Shown in pieces: positions 24,305 through 32,575 of a DNA stretch of 64,000 bases. The translations under genes and the position numbers were made by a program. Source of the stretch: Dehalobacter sp. DCM (GTDB lineage Bacteria > Bacillota > Desulfitobacteriia > Desulfitobacteriales > Syntrophobotulaceae); the NCBI RefSeq assembly GCF_024972775.1, contig NZ_CP092282.1:3651001-3715000 (forward strand), in the 5' to 3' direction. How positions within the stretch are numbered: the stretch's first letter is position 1; each line of letters begins with the position of its first letter. Under the pieces are notes generated by a model that saw only the letters and a program-made list of their open reading frames with translations, searched no databases and was not told the DNA's origin.

Positions 24305-25546
24305 CTATAAAGCCATTTCTTGAAGCGTCCAGCGGTCAATTTTCCCGGTCTGCAGATTGAACCGGGCAAACGTCATGGGCTGAGCATCCTGGCCTTCTTC
24401 TATGTAATAGCCATTGCCGTCTAGAAAAAAGAGAAATTCTTCGACGAGGTACTCGGCTTGATAATCATCACACGGTAATTTTACCCTGTATTCCCCCATT
24501 TGACCGGTGGGCCCACCACCCGTTGTATTCATATAGATCCAGCTATCATCCACATAATGCATGCCGTCAATCCCAAATCGATCCATTGCCAGGAAAGCAC
24601 GTTTCACGGCTTGCCCTGTTTTCTGATCAATCTGAAAGACCGACCAGCCTTTGAATGTAGGCGTACCGTCCGCATCTGGCTCTCGGGTCATAATATAGAA
24701 CTGGCCGTTATACCGGGCCCCACCGCCAAAATACCCCAATATCGTATTTTCACCGGTCCGTATATTCAGCACATGCTGCGCTTCACTGTCCTCATAATCC
24801 GTATAAATCAGATAATCATTGTCGGCAGCGGTGATATAGGTGCGCCCTTCGGCCAGTAATTCGCCGCGGCTCCCGTCCGGCGCCGCCCTGTAAAGATCTC
24901 TGTTATAAAGGTGGGTGTAATAAATCCATTCGTCCTGGATGGAAAAATAATTGCCGACATCCTTGATCAAAATCCGGATATTGCTGCCGTCTTTATTCAT
25001 CGTACACAAATTGCCGCGCGGGGTCTGGTTAATGTCGTCAAAGCCGATCTGGTCGGTAAAATAGATCTTGTCCTCTGTCAGCCACAACTGCAGCGAAGAA
25101 TTCGAACAGATCCTTTCGGCGTTCCCCTCGAGATCAACCCGATAAATACCCCGTCCCCTGTAATAGTGAGGCATATAGTAGACGTAGGTGCCGTCAAAGT
25201 AGAGCTTATTAACAGAGTCGGTCTTTACCAGTTGCTTGACTGTATTCTTGGCGGTATCGACCTTATAAATCGTTTCCTGTGGCTCGTCATAATAAATCAG
25301 GATGTCGCCGTTCTTGGCGAAGAACTTACCACTGTGCATGCTGTCGCTCTTCTCATCCGAGACGGCGGCTATATTCTTAGCATTCTCTTGACTGCCGGCA
25401 TCTTTAGTAACCGGCGATGTTTCACCCGTACCGGCGGGATCTGTGGCAGACCCTTCCGCAGCGCAGCCGAACATGAGCATCAGAATCAGAATCAGCGTCA
25501 GGCTAACCAGCCCCTGTTTTATTTTTCTTATCCGATACACGCTCAT
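24305..25546 (-). CDS. Lipoprotein with DUF5050-like propeller
   Basis: The 413-residue protein has a lipoprotein signal (LTLILILMLMFGC, Cys about 28) and a Thr/Ser linker. Repeated ~45-residue blades have the form YxxxTxxNxxxQLVKxD..LYFDGTYVYYMPHY and IYFTDQIG..LCTMNKDGSNIRIL. The WIYYTHLYNRDLYRAAPDG motif is characteristic of DUF5050-type propellers. It is an exported, membrane-tethered protein, likely binding a ligand or polymer. It forms an operon with the gene at 22984. The tail of a lost TPR gene sits just upstream. Confidence 0.75.
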   Translation of the reverse strand: MSVYRIRKIKQGLVSLTLILILMLMFGCAAEGSATDPAGTGETSPVTKDAGSQENAKNIAAVSDEKSDSMHSGKFFAKNGDILIYYDEPQETIYKVDTAKNTVKQLVKTDSVNKLYFDGTYVYYMPHYYRGRGIYRVDLEGNAERICSNSSLQLWLTEDKIYFTDQIGFDDINQTPRGNLCTMNKDGSNIRILIKDVGNYFSIQDEWIYYTHLYNRDLYRAAPDGSRGELLAEGRTYITAADNDYLIYTDYEDSEAQHVLNIRTGENTILGYFGGGARYNGQFYIMTREPDADGTPTFKGWSVFQIDQKTGQAVKRAFLAMDRFGIDGMHYVDDSWIYMNTTGGGPTGQMGEYRVKLPCDDYQAEYLVEEFLFFLDGNGYYIEEGQDAQPMTFARFNLQTGKIDRWTLQEMAL

Positions 25547-25552
25547 CGCACC

Positions 25553-25694
25553 TCATCCTTTTAAAACTTCTTCTGCTTTCTCCGAGTAATAATTGGGATA
25601 TTCAGCTTGGCTGGCTTCTTCCAAATATGGCAAAGCCAGCTCCTTCATGCCCATTTTCAGATAGGCAAGCGCGATAAAGTAATTGTAATCACTT
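25553..25694 (-). pseudogene. C-terminal remnant of a TPR protein
   Basis: The minus strand reads DYNYFIALAYLKMGMKELAL then PYLEEASQAEYPNYYSEKAE and ends EVLKG at TGA (plus 25553-25555). The two-helix periodicity is that of tetratricopeptide repeats. It has no start and abuts the stop codon of the gene at 25689, so a deletion fused two gene ends. Confidence 0.55.
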
Positions 25695-26543
25695 ATTTAA
25701 TGTCGCTTCAAATTCGGCTCTTTTGGCGTCTTCTTCGGCATAATACTTTTGAAGCGCATCGTGAGCCACTTCAATACGTTGTTCTAAGCCATTCTCGTAA
25801 ATATCACTGTACAAAAATCCACTGACGCGAATCGCTGGATCATCGGGATTTGGCTTCTCATCCAGACGCGGTTTTTCAAGCACAAAATCAATGGCATAAA
25901 AGAATACCTTATTTTGATCCAAAATATTTTTAAGATCAAGCATTATTTCCGCTGCTTTTTTGATACTGACATCCTCATCCTCAGTATAAAACACGATATG
26001 CCCCGCTGTTTTTCCAAGTTCCGCCACATTATACTTTTTATCAAGCTCCAAAGCTTCGATATTTAAGCCATATTCCGGTTCAAAAGGATTACGATCATGG
26101 GTGGCTATTGTATCAGGGCGGGCGATCAGTTCTGCATAGTTGATATAGCTTGTATACGGAAAATCCTCACTTTCAAAGATCGTATCTGCCATTGAACCAT
26201 AGCCGTTGTTTATTCGATCATAGGTATTCCGTTTTTGAAGAACATCGTCCTTATATGAATCGTATTTTATCTGTCCGCGAGAGGAAATAGCCATATAAAA
26301 GTGCGTATCGATACTGGTGGGCGACTTTGCGATCACACTGTAGTTGCTGCTTTTAAAGTTATATGTAGCGTCAGCAAGTTCCAGCTGCAGATCCGGATAG
26401 TTATCCGCTATATAGTTTTTAGCCGCATTTTCTGCAAGCATTCTGGAAACTGGATTTCCCACCAGACCGTTTGCAAACCACAGTATACCTCCAAAGAGGA
26501 CCAAGGCAAGAACACATGCTAAGATTTTAACAAACCTTTTCAT
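25689..26543 (-). CDS. Membrane-anchored protein, YfjL-like
   Basis: The 284-residue protein has one N-terminal anchor (VKILACVLALVLFGGILWFA), then an exported region with YIADNYPDLQLELADATYNF, which resembles a small nuclease-inhibitor or PepSY-like fold. A conserved-looking segment GHIVFYTEDEDVSIKKAAEI follows. B. subtilis YfjL-type proteins have a similar layout, but this is a tentative comparison. It is a single gene with the fused remnant behind it and a repeat scar in front. Role unknown. Confidence 0.65.
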   Translation of the reverse strand: MKRFVKILACVLALVLFGGILWFANGLVGNPVSRMLAENAAKNYIADNYPDLQLELADATYNFKSSNYSVIAKSPTSIDTHFYMAISSRGQIKYDSYKDDVLQKRNTYDRINNGYGSMADTIFESEDFPYTSYINYAELIARPDTIATHDRNPFEPEYGLNIEALELDKKYNVAELGKTAGHIVFYTEDEDVSIKKAAEIMLDLKNILDQNKVFFYAIDFVLEKPRLDEKPNPDDPAIRVSGFLYSDIYENGLEQRIEVAHDALQKYYAEEDAKRAEFEATLNK

Positions 26544-26574
26544 TTACTTTTTCTCCTTTTGAGTTTACGCACAA

Positions 26575-26698
26575 AAAAGATGCTGCACGTTACACTATAC
26601 ATCATCTTTTCAGTAGATATATGAAATAATTTTGAAAATAATGCTAGTTGCTCTTTACCTATTATATACCAAATTGACTTAAAACACATAGTGATCAC
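26575..26698. repeat. Hairpin repeat copy 3 with degraded element ends
   Basis: AAAAGATG/CATCTTTT (26575-26610) is the third hairpin. It shares GTTACACTA in its loop with the copy at 17934. It is followed by a degraded left end (ATATGAAATAATTTTG) and a right end (ATTATATACCAAATTGAC..AAACACATAG) of the toxin element, with the interior lost. Confidence 0.5.
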
Positions 26699-26700
26699 AT

Positions 26701-28155
26701 TTAGTATTTCATTACCCTTGCCAGCAAGTAATATTGCTCTGCCGGTAAATTCAGCACCTTTAGATTGGCTTCACGCAAGGGGGCTGTAATCCCAATGTTG
26801 ATGGAAACAATACCTTTTTTCCTTTTCAGAACACTCCCCAGGGCCGTTATGCTCTCTATCCGGGCTGTTTTGATAACGGCTATTGTTTTATGATAGCCGC
26901 CGTAGGATAAATTGATGGTATTGTCCCTACAGGAAATACCGGTATTCCCATATTGCAGGAGGACACTGACTCCGGCAATTCCCAGCAGTACGGAGGCAGG
27001 AACACTGATTAGTATGATGCTCCCCAGGCTGCCGGCAACCAGCGCACCCATAAAAATAAGGACGGCTATTATAAATCCCGGACGGTAAAAGAAATACCGT
27101 CTGGCTTTGCTAGTCGGTTTTTGTAAACTTTCCTCCACGATATAGTCGGGTAAAAGCGCTTGCAGAATATTTTTCATTTTTGGCAAGGATGCAATGGGAT
27201 AGAAGATGGCCTGTTCCAGGGCTTGCTCGTCGGATTTGTCCCCGTAACCGATGACCATAATTGTTGCCGTATAACAGTGAAACAAACGCATGAGCAGGTT
27301 TTGTTTGAACAAGACACCGCTGATCTTGTTTTTGTGAAAAGTATATTTCTTTTTATTCAAAAGGCCGTATTCAATCTTTAAAATCTCCCTGTTCTCGGAA
27401 ATCCGATAGTTGTAATACGTGATGACCGCTTTGAGCAGGGAGATGGCCAGCGCAATCCCGTAAAAAGAGACAATAAAGGAAAAAAGCCCTAATCCCCAAG
27501 CTAGCGGATCTAAAAAATGCGAAAATACGTGGTTGAATAAATCGTCGGTACTCTGATAACCGCCGATCTTTACCGCTGCTGCTGTAATGATTGGAACAGC
27601 AACCGGCAAACCGGAAATAACATAAACGGTTTTGGATTGCAGCAAGCCCAGTTTTAGAAAATCCCGCAGAGAAGCCGTGATGACAGTCCGATTATCTTCA
27701 TCGGTTATCTCCGGTGCGTTATTTTGAATAATAGCTTGTTTAAAGGCCAACGCTTTCTCCGCTTTCAGAGCCAGCCGGATCTCCGCTTGATCCACTGTAT
27801 CGATGGTTTGACTCGCATTGTCCACTTTGATTTTATAGGTCTTCGTTAATTGATAAAGGATATTTTGCGATAAATCCACCGTTGTGATTTGCCTTAGCGG
27901 TATTTCCGTCCTTTTTTTTCGCCATAGGCCGGTTTCCACAATCAGATGGCCATCCGCTACGGTATAAAAGGTGGAAATATATTGTATCAATTTCCCCAGC
28001 GGGCTTAAAGCAATGATGAAAATAGGTGTTACTACTTGCGGATCAAAATTTTTGACAATAAAAATACTGACAATGGCCGCTGCGATGAGTAAGGGGAGCT
28101 CCGTTATTTTATCGAATAAGATCAGGATACTTCCTCTGATATGCTTAAACTCCAT
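26701..28155 (-). CDS. ydbT: YdbT-like membrane protein with bacterial PH (bPH_2) domains
   Basis: The 484-residue protein carries three bPH_2/DUF304 modules. Typical motifs are FYTVADGHLIVETGLWRKKR followed by IPLRQITTVDLSQNI (about 60-100), ENREILKIEYGLLNKKKYTF (about 255-275), and a third near the C-terminus. They are separated by pairs of membrane helices (~15-55, ~175-240, ~350-395). YdbS and YdbT are membrane proteins linked in B. subtilis to resistance to some bacteriocins; the exact role is unknown. It starts 8 bases after ydbS, so the two form an operon. Confidence 0.85.
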   Translation of the reverse strand: MEFKHIRGSILILFDKITELPLLIAAAIVSIFIVKNFDPQVVTPIFIIALSPLGKLIQYISTFYTVADGHLIVETGLWRKKRTEIPLRQITTVDLSQNILYQLTKTYKIKVDNASQTIDTVDQAEIRLALKAEKALAFKQAIIQNNAPEITDEDNRTVITASLRDFLKLGLLQSKTVYVISGLPVAVPIITAAAVKIGGYQSTDDLFNHVFSHFLDPLAWGLGLFSFIVSFYGIALAISLLKAVITYYNYRISENREILKIEYGLLNKKKYTFHKNKISGVLFKQNLLMRLFHCYTATIMVIGYGDKSDEQALEQAIFYPIASLPKMKNILQALLPDYIVEESLQKPTSKARRYFFYRPGFIIAVLIFMGALVAGSLGSIILISVPASVLLGIAGVSVLLQYGNTGISCRDNTINLSYGGYHKTIAVIKTARIESITALGSVLKRKKGIVSINIGITAPLREANLKVLNLPAEQYYLLARVMKY

Positions 28156-28163
28156 GCTGCCAC

Positions 28164-28652
28164 CTACATATTTTCTTGGGCTTGAAGCCGGGTATAGAGT
28201 TGATTCTTCAGCGCTTCGGTGATGGTCCGCGCTGTATCAGCAGCCAGACCTTCAATGACAAAGGCACCGCTTGCGGTATGGATTCGGACGCTGGCCAATC
28301 CAAGTTTGCGCAGGATGGGACCATGTTCGATGGATATGTGCTGAATCCGAATCACTGGGATGATAGAGGTTGCAATGAAAAATATGCCGTGCTTGATTTC
28401 TATCCTGTCGTCCAGAATGAGATAGCCCCATTGCCGGTATTCAATCACCGGGTAAATAAACAACGTAACCATCAGGTATAAAAAAATAAACGCTTCCACC
28501 GCATAGACATAGGGTGCCGGGCGTACAAAGAAATCTTGCCGGGCTACAATCAGCGTCGGTATACCCAAAATAACTATAACCACTGCCAGCCGAAGAAACC
28601 TGGCGACACGCCATGCCGTTACAATGTTCTTATCCAGATGATGATATGCCAC
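28164..28652 (-). CDS. ydbS: YdbS-like PH-domain membrane protein
   Basis: The 162-residue protein has two membrane helices (~20-40 and ~48-68) and one bPH_2 domain with WGYLILDDRIEIKHGIFF, VIRIQHISIEHGPILRKLGL and VRIHTASGAFVIEGL. Length and order match the short partner of the YdbS/YdbT pair. It is the first gene of the two-gene operon. Confidence 0.85.
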   Translation of the reverse strand: MAYHHLDKNIVTAWRVARFLRLAVVIVILGIPTLIVARQDFFVRPAPYVYAVEAFIFLYLMVTLFIYPVIEYRQWGYLILDDRIEIKHGIFFIATSIIPVIRIQHISIEHGPILRKLGLASVRIHTASGAFVIEGLAADTARTITEALKNQLYTRLQAQENM

Positions 28653-28835
28653 AATAACCTCTTACCTGTTGGATCTTTTTTCATTATTATAACCCATACC
28701 AGACGGAAGATTACAAAGCCATTACCTAAAAAATGGCGCTGATGCTAGAGAAGCATCCCCCCATGGGTTCTGCCGCTGCTCGATTGATGGACCGTGCTTC
28801 GTGTATTGTGTATTTGATGGTTCCAAATTTCGATT

Positions 28836-29000
28836 ATATCAATTCGTTCTTTTATATATGTTACCTTCCGTAATTCATCTTCTGATATCACTTCGTATCT
28901 ATATTCATCAGGATCTAGTTTATCCGGAGAATCAATTTGAATCGTAGAAAATACGGGGACATGACTTTCAGGTTCCGATTGGACCTGGAATTTTTGGCTC
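28836..29000 (-). pseudogene. Internally deleted copy of the lipoprotein gene at 8852
   Basis: The left part (TCTTTTATATATGTTACCTT and the following ATTCATCAGGATCTAG block) matches 8866-8970, the 3' end of the 8852 gene. The right part (GAATCAATTTGAATCG and TTTCAGGTTCCGATTGGACC) matches 9960-10020, near its 5' end. About 1 kb between them is missing. Neither end is complete, so it is a scar of a second gene copy. Confidence 0.75.
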
Positions 29001-29021
29001 GATAATTTTTAATAGATTTTC

Positions 29022-29070
29022 TTGACACGTTCCCTATTATTACTTATAATTACTTTATTAGTATCAATAA
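29022..29070 (+). promoter_or_regulatory. Consensus promoter with a downstream inverted repeat
   Basis: TTGACA (29022-29027) and TATAAT (29045-29050) are 17 bases apart. TTATT and AATAA (29055-29070) form an inverted repeat at the expected start site, a plausible operator for the HTH protein that follows. Confidence 0.7.
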
Positions 29071-29080
29071 GGAGCATTTT

Positions 29081-29524
29081 ATGACCAAAGATTACTATAC
29101 CGTCGAGCAGATTTCAGACATGCTGGATATCCATCCGAAGACTATCCAGCGGTATATTCGGGAGGGCAGACTGCGCGCAACAAAGATTGGCAAGAGTTGG
29201 CGCGTCACTGGCCATGATTTAAGTATTTTTGTCGAGAGTTCCCACGACAAAGGGCTCGGTTCGGAAAATCGACCGGCGCGCCGCATCATCACCTCATCAG
29301 TGATCGATATCATTGCATACGGAAAAGAGGATGCCATCCGTATCATGAACACGCTAACTGCCGCCCTGAACGCCAAACCGCCGGAATACGAACAGTCGTC
29401 CATGCAGTCACAGTATATCGAGCGTGAAAATATGGTTCGTGTTACGCTCTGGGGCGACATCCGCTTTATGGCAGTGATGATGGACACGATAGCCTCACTG
29501 ACAGAACAAAATAGGGGTGAATAA
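29081..29524 (+). CDS. Excisionase/MerR-type helix-turn-helix regulator
   Basis: The 147-residue protein has an N-terminal HTH_17 domain: YYTVEQISDMLDIHPKTIQR, then YIREGRLRATKIGKSWRVT. This is the recognition helix and wing typical of excisionase-like DNA binding. The C-terminal ~90 residues form an alpha/beta region (SVIDIIAYGKEDAIRIMNTL) that may bind a ligand. AAGGAG precedes ATG 29081. The gene is 2 bases from an alpha/beta hydrolase gene, so it probably controls that operon through the inverted repeat at its promoter. Confidence 0.8.
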   Translation: MTKDYYTVEQISDMLDIHPKTIQRYIREGRLRATKIGKSWRVTGHDLSIFVESSHDKGLGSENRPARRIITSSVIDIIAYGKEDAIRIMNTLTAALNAKPPEYEQSSMQSQYIERENMVRVTLWGDIRFMAVMMDTIASLTEQNRGE

Positions 29525-29526
29525 AT

Positions 29527-30351
29527 ATGAAAAACAGTGTCTTCAAGACTTTAGCAAGCCGAGATCATTTTAGGGCCCAATACAACCAAATACTTAGCCA
29601 GTTCCCATTTGGGCAGCGATACGTCGAGACTACCTTTGGACAGACGTTCATACTGACAGCCGGCCAGGAGTCGAATCCGCCCATAATTCTGCTGCACGGT
29701 TCCTGTAGCAACAGTGCATTCTGGTTTCCCGAGATCATAGCCCTATCCAGCAATTATAGGGTCTATGCCGTTGACATTATCGGCGAAGCAGGAAACAGCG
29801 AAGAATACAGACCGGACCTTGATTCAGATGCTTTTGCACTCTGGATGAAGGATGTCCTGGGTGCCCTTGGCCTTGAAAAAGCCGTGTTCATCGGCAACTC
29901 CCTCGGCGGTTGGATGGCTCTCAAATTTGCAACAGCTTATCCGGAACGTGTTTCCAAGCTGATTCTTATCGCATCCGCAGGCCTTGCCAACATTCGGCCG
30001 CAATTTCTTCTCAATGTGGAGCAAACACGGCAGGCAGACGGAACGGTGCCAATGACCTCTGACATTATCGGAGAACATAATATTCCAAAAGAAATACTCG
30101 ATTTTATGAATCTGATTACCGAAAGTTACAACCCGATACAATCTCTGCCAGTATATGAGGACGAACAATTGCTCCGTCTCACCATGCCTGTTCTCTTTAT
30201 CGATGGAGAAGATGATATCATCATTGATGCCAAAAGATCGGCACAAAGGCTCTCGCGTGTTGTGGCATCAGCCGAAATTCGTTTGCTTTCCAATTGCGGG
30301 CATGTGGTGACTAATTCCATAGAGTATATTATCCCATTTCTGATCGAATAA
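29527..30351 (+). CDS. Alpha/beta-hydrolase fold protein
   Basis: The 274-residue protein has the oxyanion segment PPIILLHGSCSNSAFW (about 55-70) and nucleophile elbow GNSLGGWMAL (Ser about 121). An acidic residue in FIDGEDDIIID (about 225) and a His in SNCGHVV (about 255) complete the Ser-Asp-His triad. The fold and triad are complete. Substrate is unknown; relatives include esterases and C-C hydrolases. It is cytoplasmic, with no signal peptide. It is co-transcribed with the upstream HTH regulator, which suggests inducible expression, perhaps by the substrate. Confidence 0.85.
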   Translation: MKNSVFKTLASRDHFRAQYNQILSQFPFGQRYVETTFGQTFILTAGQESNPPIILLHGSCSNSAFWFPEIIALSSNYRVYAVDIIGEAGNSEEYRPDLDSDAFALWMKDVLGALGLEKAVFIGNSLGGWMALKFATAYPERVSKLILIASAGLANIRPQFLLNVEQTRQADGTVPMTSDIIGEHNIPKEILDFMNLITESYNPIQSLPVYEDEQLLRLTMPVLFIDGEDDIIIDAKRSAQRLSRVVASAEIRLLSNCGHVVTNSIEYIIPFLIE

Positions 30352-30363
30352 CGACGATGACCA

Positions 30364-30420
30364 TCGCCAAAACCTTTCAGTTTATACCACAATAAGTCCG
30401 GAGCCGATTGCGGTGCCGGT
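30364..30420 (+). pseudogene. Internally deleted fragment of the anti-sigma-like gene at 31501
   Basis: CGCCAAAACCTTTCAGTTT matches 31733-31751. ATACCAC.ATAAGTCCGGAG and GGTGCCG match 31797-31830. The intervening ~45 bases are absent. It lies directly after the hydrolase gene stop. Confidence 0.6.
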
Positions 30421-30591
30421 TTATGCAAATACGGCGCGGCTAATTTCCGCTTACTGGCTTTGCCTATTGCTATTTTCCCTGTAATAGCTAATACTAGTAC
30501 AATAATATCAAATTCTAAATGATTGATAATTTCTATCTGCTTATGGCATGATCTGATTTACTTAAAATTGTGATGATGAAGGAGTCAACCA

Positions 30592-31257
30592 ATGAAAAAA
30601 GCGATACGCACGCCATCGAATACGAAATCCGGAACTAAGCCCAATACGAAACCGGGAACTAAGCTTAATCCAAAACTAGGAACTAAGCCCAATACGAAAC
30701 TGGGAACTAAGCTTAATCCAAAACTAGGAACTAAGCCCAATACGAAACTGGGGACAAAACCCAATACGAAGCCGGAATTAAAGCCCCAGACCAAGTCGGA
30801 TCAAAAGCCTTTTCTGAAGTCCGGAACAAATCCGAAGCTGAAAGCAAAACCCGCACCGATGACGGAGTCCCAGGTCAAACCGGATGCAGACCCTAAGCCA
30901 GCCCCCAAAAGGAGACCCCAAAAACTCGATCACCTGATCGTGGATAAACAAAATGAATTGTTAAACTTCCTTTATGAGCAGCTGCCCCAAGAAGGGAGAA
31001 ATTCGATTAAGTCTCTTCTCGCCCATCGCCAGGTTTCTGTGGACGGCGAAATGACAACATTATATAACTACCCGTTGGCGGCAGGTCAAAAGGTGACCAT
31101 TAATCGGGGTAAAGTGTCTCAAGGCAGAAGAAAACATAGACCCCTGAAGTCCTATAGCGCAAAGACGGATAAAATAAGCCCGATGAAGAAGGTAACATCG
31201 GAGAAAGCATTGAATAGCAACGTGAAAAAAGCGATCCCGCTAAGAGATAAAAAGTAG
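30592..31257 (+). CDS. S4-domain-like RNA-binding protein with Lys/Pro-rich tandem repeats
   Basis: The 221-residue basic protein has residues ~13-62 made of 8-residue units alternating GTKPNTKP and GTKLNPKL. These are encoded by 24-bp tandem repeats (about 30628-30775). A second Lys/Pro-rich stretch follows. Residues ~115-180 (LLNFLYEQLPQEGRNSIKSL, then LAHRQVSVDGEMTT, then YPLAAGQKVTINRGKV) match the S4-like domain at the start of RluA-type pseudouridine synthases, but no synthase domain follows. It probably binds RNA through S4 and the polybasic arm. AAGGAG is 7 bases before ATG 30592. Repeat number may vary between strains. Confidence 0.7.
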   Translation: MKKAIRTPSNTKSGTKPNTKPGTKLNPKLGTKPNTKLGTKLNPKLGTKPNTKLGTKPNTKPELKPQTKSDQKPFLKSGTNPKLKAKPAPMTESQVKPDADPKPAPKRRPQKLDHLIVDKQNELLNFLYEQLPQEGRNSIKSLLAHRQVSVDGEMTTLYNYPLAAGQKVTINRGKVSQGRRKHRPLKSYSAKTDKISPMKKVTSEKALNSNVKKAIPLRDKK

Positions 31258-31262
31258 TATTA

Positions 31263-31290
31263 TAAAATCGGCTTAGCCGATTTTATTTTT
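31263..31290 (+). terminator. Terminator of the S4-domain gene
   Basis: A 10-bp stem TAAAATCGGC/GCCGATTTTA with a three-base loop is followed by TTTTT, just after the stop of the 30592 gene. Confidence 0.8.
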
Positions 31291-31359
31291 ACAAACGGAA
31301 ATAAAACATTGAACTTTCCGGCCTTGGGGAGACTCTTACTGTCAGAAGGAGGAATCGCA

Positions 31360-31458
31360 ATGGATCTGACCGGCCAGGTTAAAAAGGCGAAGTCCGGCGA
31401 TAAAGAAGCCCTGCTCCAACTGGTCATGGAGCGGAAGAAGGAGCGGAAGAAAGAATAA
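31360..31458 (+). pseudogene. N-terminal remnant of an ECF sigma factor
   Basis: AAGGAGG precedes ATG 31360. The frame reads MDLTGQVKKAKSGDKEALLQ then LVMERKKERKKE and stops. The first ~25 residues look like the start of region 2 of ECF/sigma-70-like factors (KKAKxGDKEALxxLI). Regions 2.3 to 4 are missing, so it cannot act as a sigma factor. The next ORF resembles the end of its usual anti-sigma partner, so a deletion fused the two ends. Confidence 0.5.
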
Positions 31459-31500
31459 AAATATTAAAGAAACGGAAAACGGTGACTTACACGAACATCC

Positions 31501-31839
31501 ATGACTATGAAGCCCAGGAGGACCGAAGCAGTGCGGAGGATTTTGACCAACGATTTAAAAGTTGCCGAAGATCTGGTGGTGAAGGATGTCACCACAGAAA
31601 AGGATATCACCCGTGTGACAGTGCTCAGCCGGGGGACGCCCGCCATGGGGCTGTTGATCAAGGGGGAAGAGGTAAAACTCCTTAATGCTGCTAAATTTAC
31701 GGACGAGCAGCCAGAAAGTCAGACTCCGACCGCCAAAACCTTTCAGTTTCAGGGCCGGAGTGAGGAAATGACACTTGCCGTTAAGGGGATCATTTATACC
31801 ACGATAAGTCCGGAGTCCATTGAGGTGCCGATTCAGTAA
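31501..31839 (+). pseudogene. C-terminal remnant of an anti-sigma-type protein (DUF4179/DUF5643-like)
   Basis: The open frame from 31501 becomes protein-like at about residue 18 (DLKVAEDLVVKDVTTEKDIT .. RVTVLSRGTPAMGLLIK) and ends LAVKGIIYTTISPESIEVPI. This is the strand-rich extracytoplasmic end typical of DUF4179/DUF5643 anti-sigma proteins. The N-terminal anti-sigma domain and membrane helix are absent. An alternative frame (from 31482) is plausible only before about 31545. The family call is tentative. Confidence 0.4.
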
Positions 31840-31860
31840 TTAATATATCGTATATTTTGT

Positions 31861-32178
31861 TTATTTTACTAAGTTAACTGTGTCTCTGCCTTTATATAGT
31901 ATTCTTCTGATTTCCATCACATTATCAATAACAACATAGAAGACAGTAAAATTATCAATATAAATCCGGTAATACGGATTTTTTCTTTTCCTCTTCGATT
32001 GAAATGGCTGGAAAGATAAGGGACAATGAAGTCTTTCAGTAATTACGTTTTCAACCCGATTGATAAACTTTTCTGCAGCATCGGTATTATGGAGCGTAAA
32101 TACCAAATAATCAACAATTTCATTAAGGTCCGCTTCGAATCTGGGAATATACCTTAAAGAATACTTATCTTCCGTCAT
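31861..32178 (-). CDS. RelE/ParE-family toxin
   Basis: The 105-residue protein has the ParE fold order: helical start with YIPRFEADLNEIVDYLVFTL, then a basic strand region YRIYIDNFTVFYVVIDNVME and IRRILYKGRD. Members inhibit gyrase (ParE) or cleave ribosome-bound mRNA (RelE); the sequence alone does not decide which. It overlaps the antitoxin gene by 14 bases, the usual coupling in type II toxin-antitoxin operons with antitoxin first. Confidence 0.85.
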   Translation of the reverse strand: MTEDKYSLRYIPRFEADLNEIVDYLVFTLHNTDAAEKFINRVENVITERLHCPLSFQPFQSKRKRKNPYYRIYIDNFTVFYVVIDNVMEIRRILYKGRDTVNLVK

Positions 32179-32431
32179 GGATCCTGCCTCTCACCTTGGA
32201 GAAAACCTCATCGTGCGTATGCCGGATATTTGTTGAAGCCGCTTCTTTATCCGCCTCATCAAGTTTCATTTCGATATCATCAGTTAATTCTGCGTATTTT
32301 TCTAAGCTTAACACTACCATCGAGCCATATCCGTTTTTCGTTAAATAAACAGGCTCACCTTCTCGAACAACTAATTCTTCAATTTCCGGAAATTTATTTC
32401 TCAGATCTGAAACAGGTCTGATATGAATCAC
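32165..32431 (-). CDS. Phd/YefM-family antitoxin
   Basis: The 88-residue protein starts at GTG 32431 after AAAGGGGG. Its start IRPVSDLRNKFPEIEELV and EPVYLTKNGYGSMVVLSLEK motif are diagnostic of Phd/YefM DNA-binding antitoxins. The C-terminal ~35 residues would bind and block the toxin. It should repress its own promoter. Confidence 0.88.
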   Translation of the reverse strand: MIHIRPVSDLRNKFPEIEELVVREGEPVYLTKNGYGSMVVLSLEKYAELTDDIEMKLDEADKEAASTNIRHTHDEVFSKVRGRIHDGR

Positions 32432-32575
32432 ATTGCTGCCCCCTTTCGCATTCTTTTATCATTATATTATCATCATTTTATCACGGCAACAACATAATAT
32501 GCCAAAATAATTTAAAATGAAATAGTTGATTATTTTCTTTAAGTTGGTCCGAGGGATTTTATGGTATAATTAAGG

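Noticed and set aside
24911-25564. 217-codon plus-strand frame opposite the DUF5050-like lipoprotein
   Set aside because: It has no ribosome binding site, and the opposite strand has a convincing lipoprotein signal and repeats.
30628-30775. Regular 24-bp repeats as a CRISPR array
   Set aside because: The units are contiguous without spacers and stay in frame as 8-residue protein repeats.
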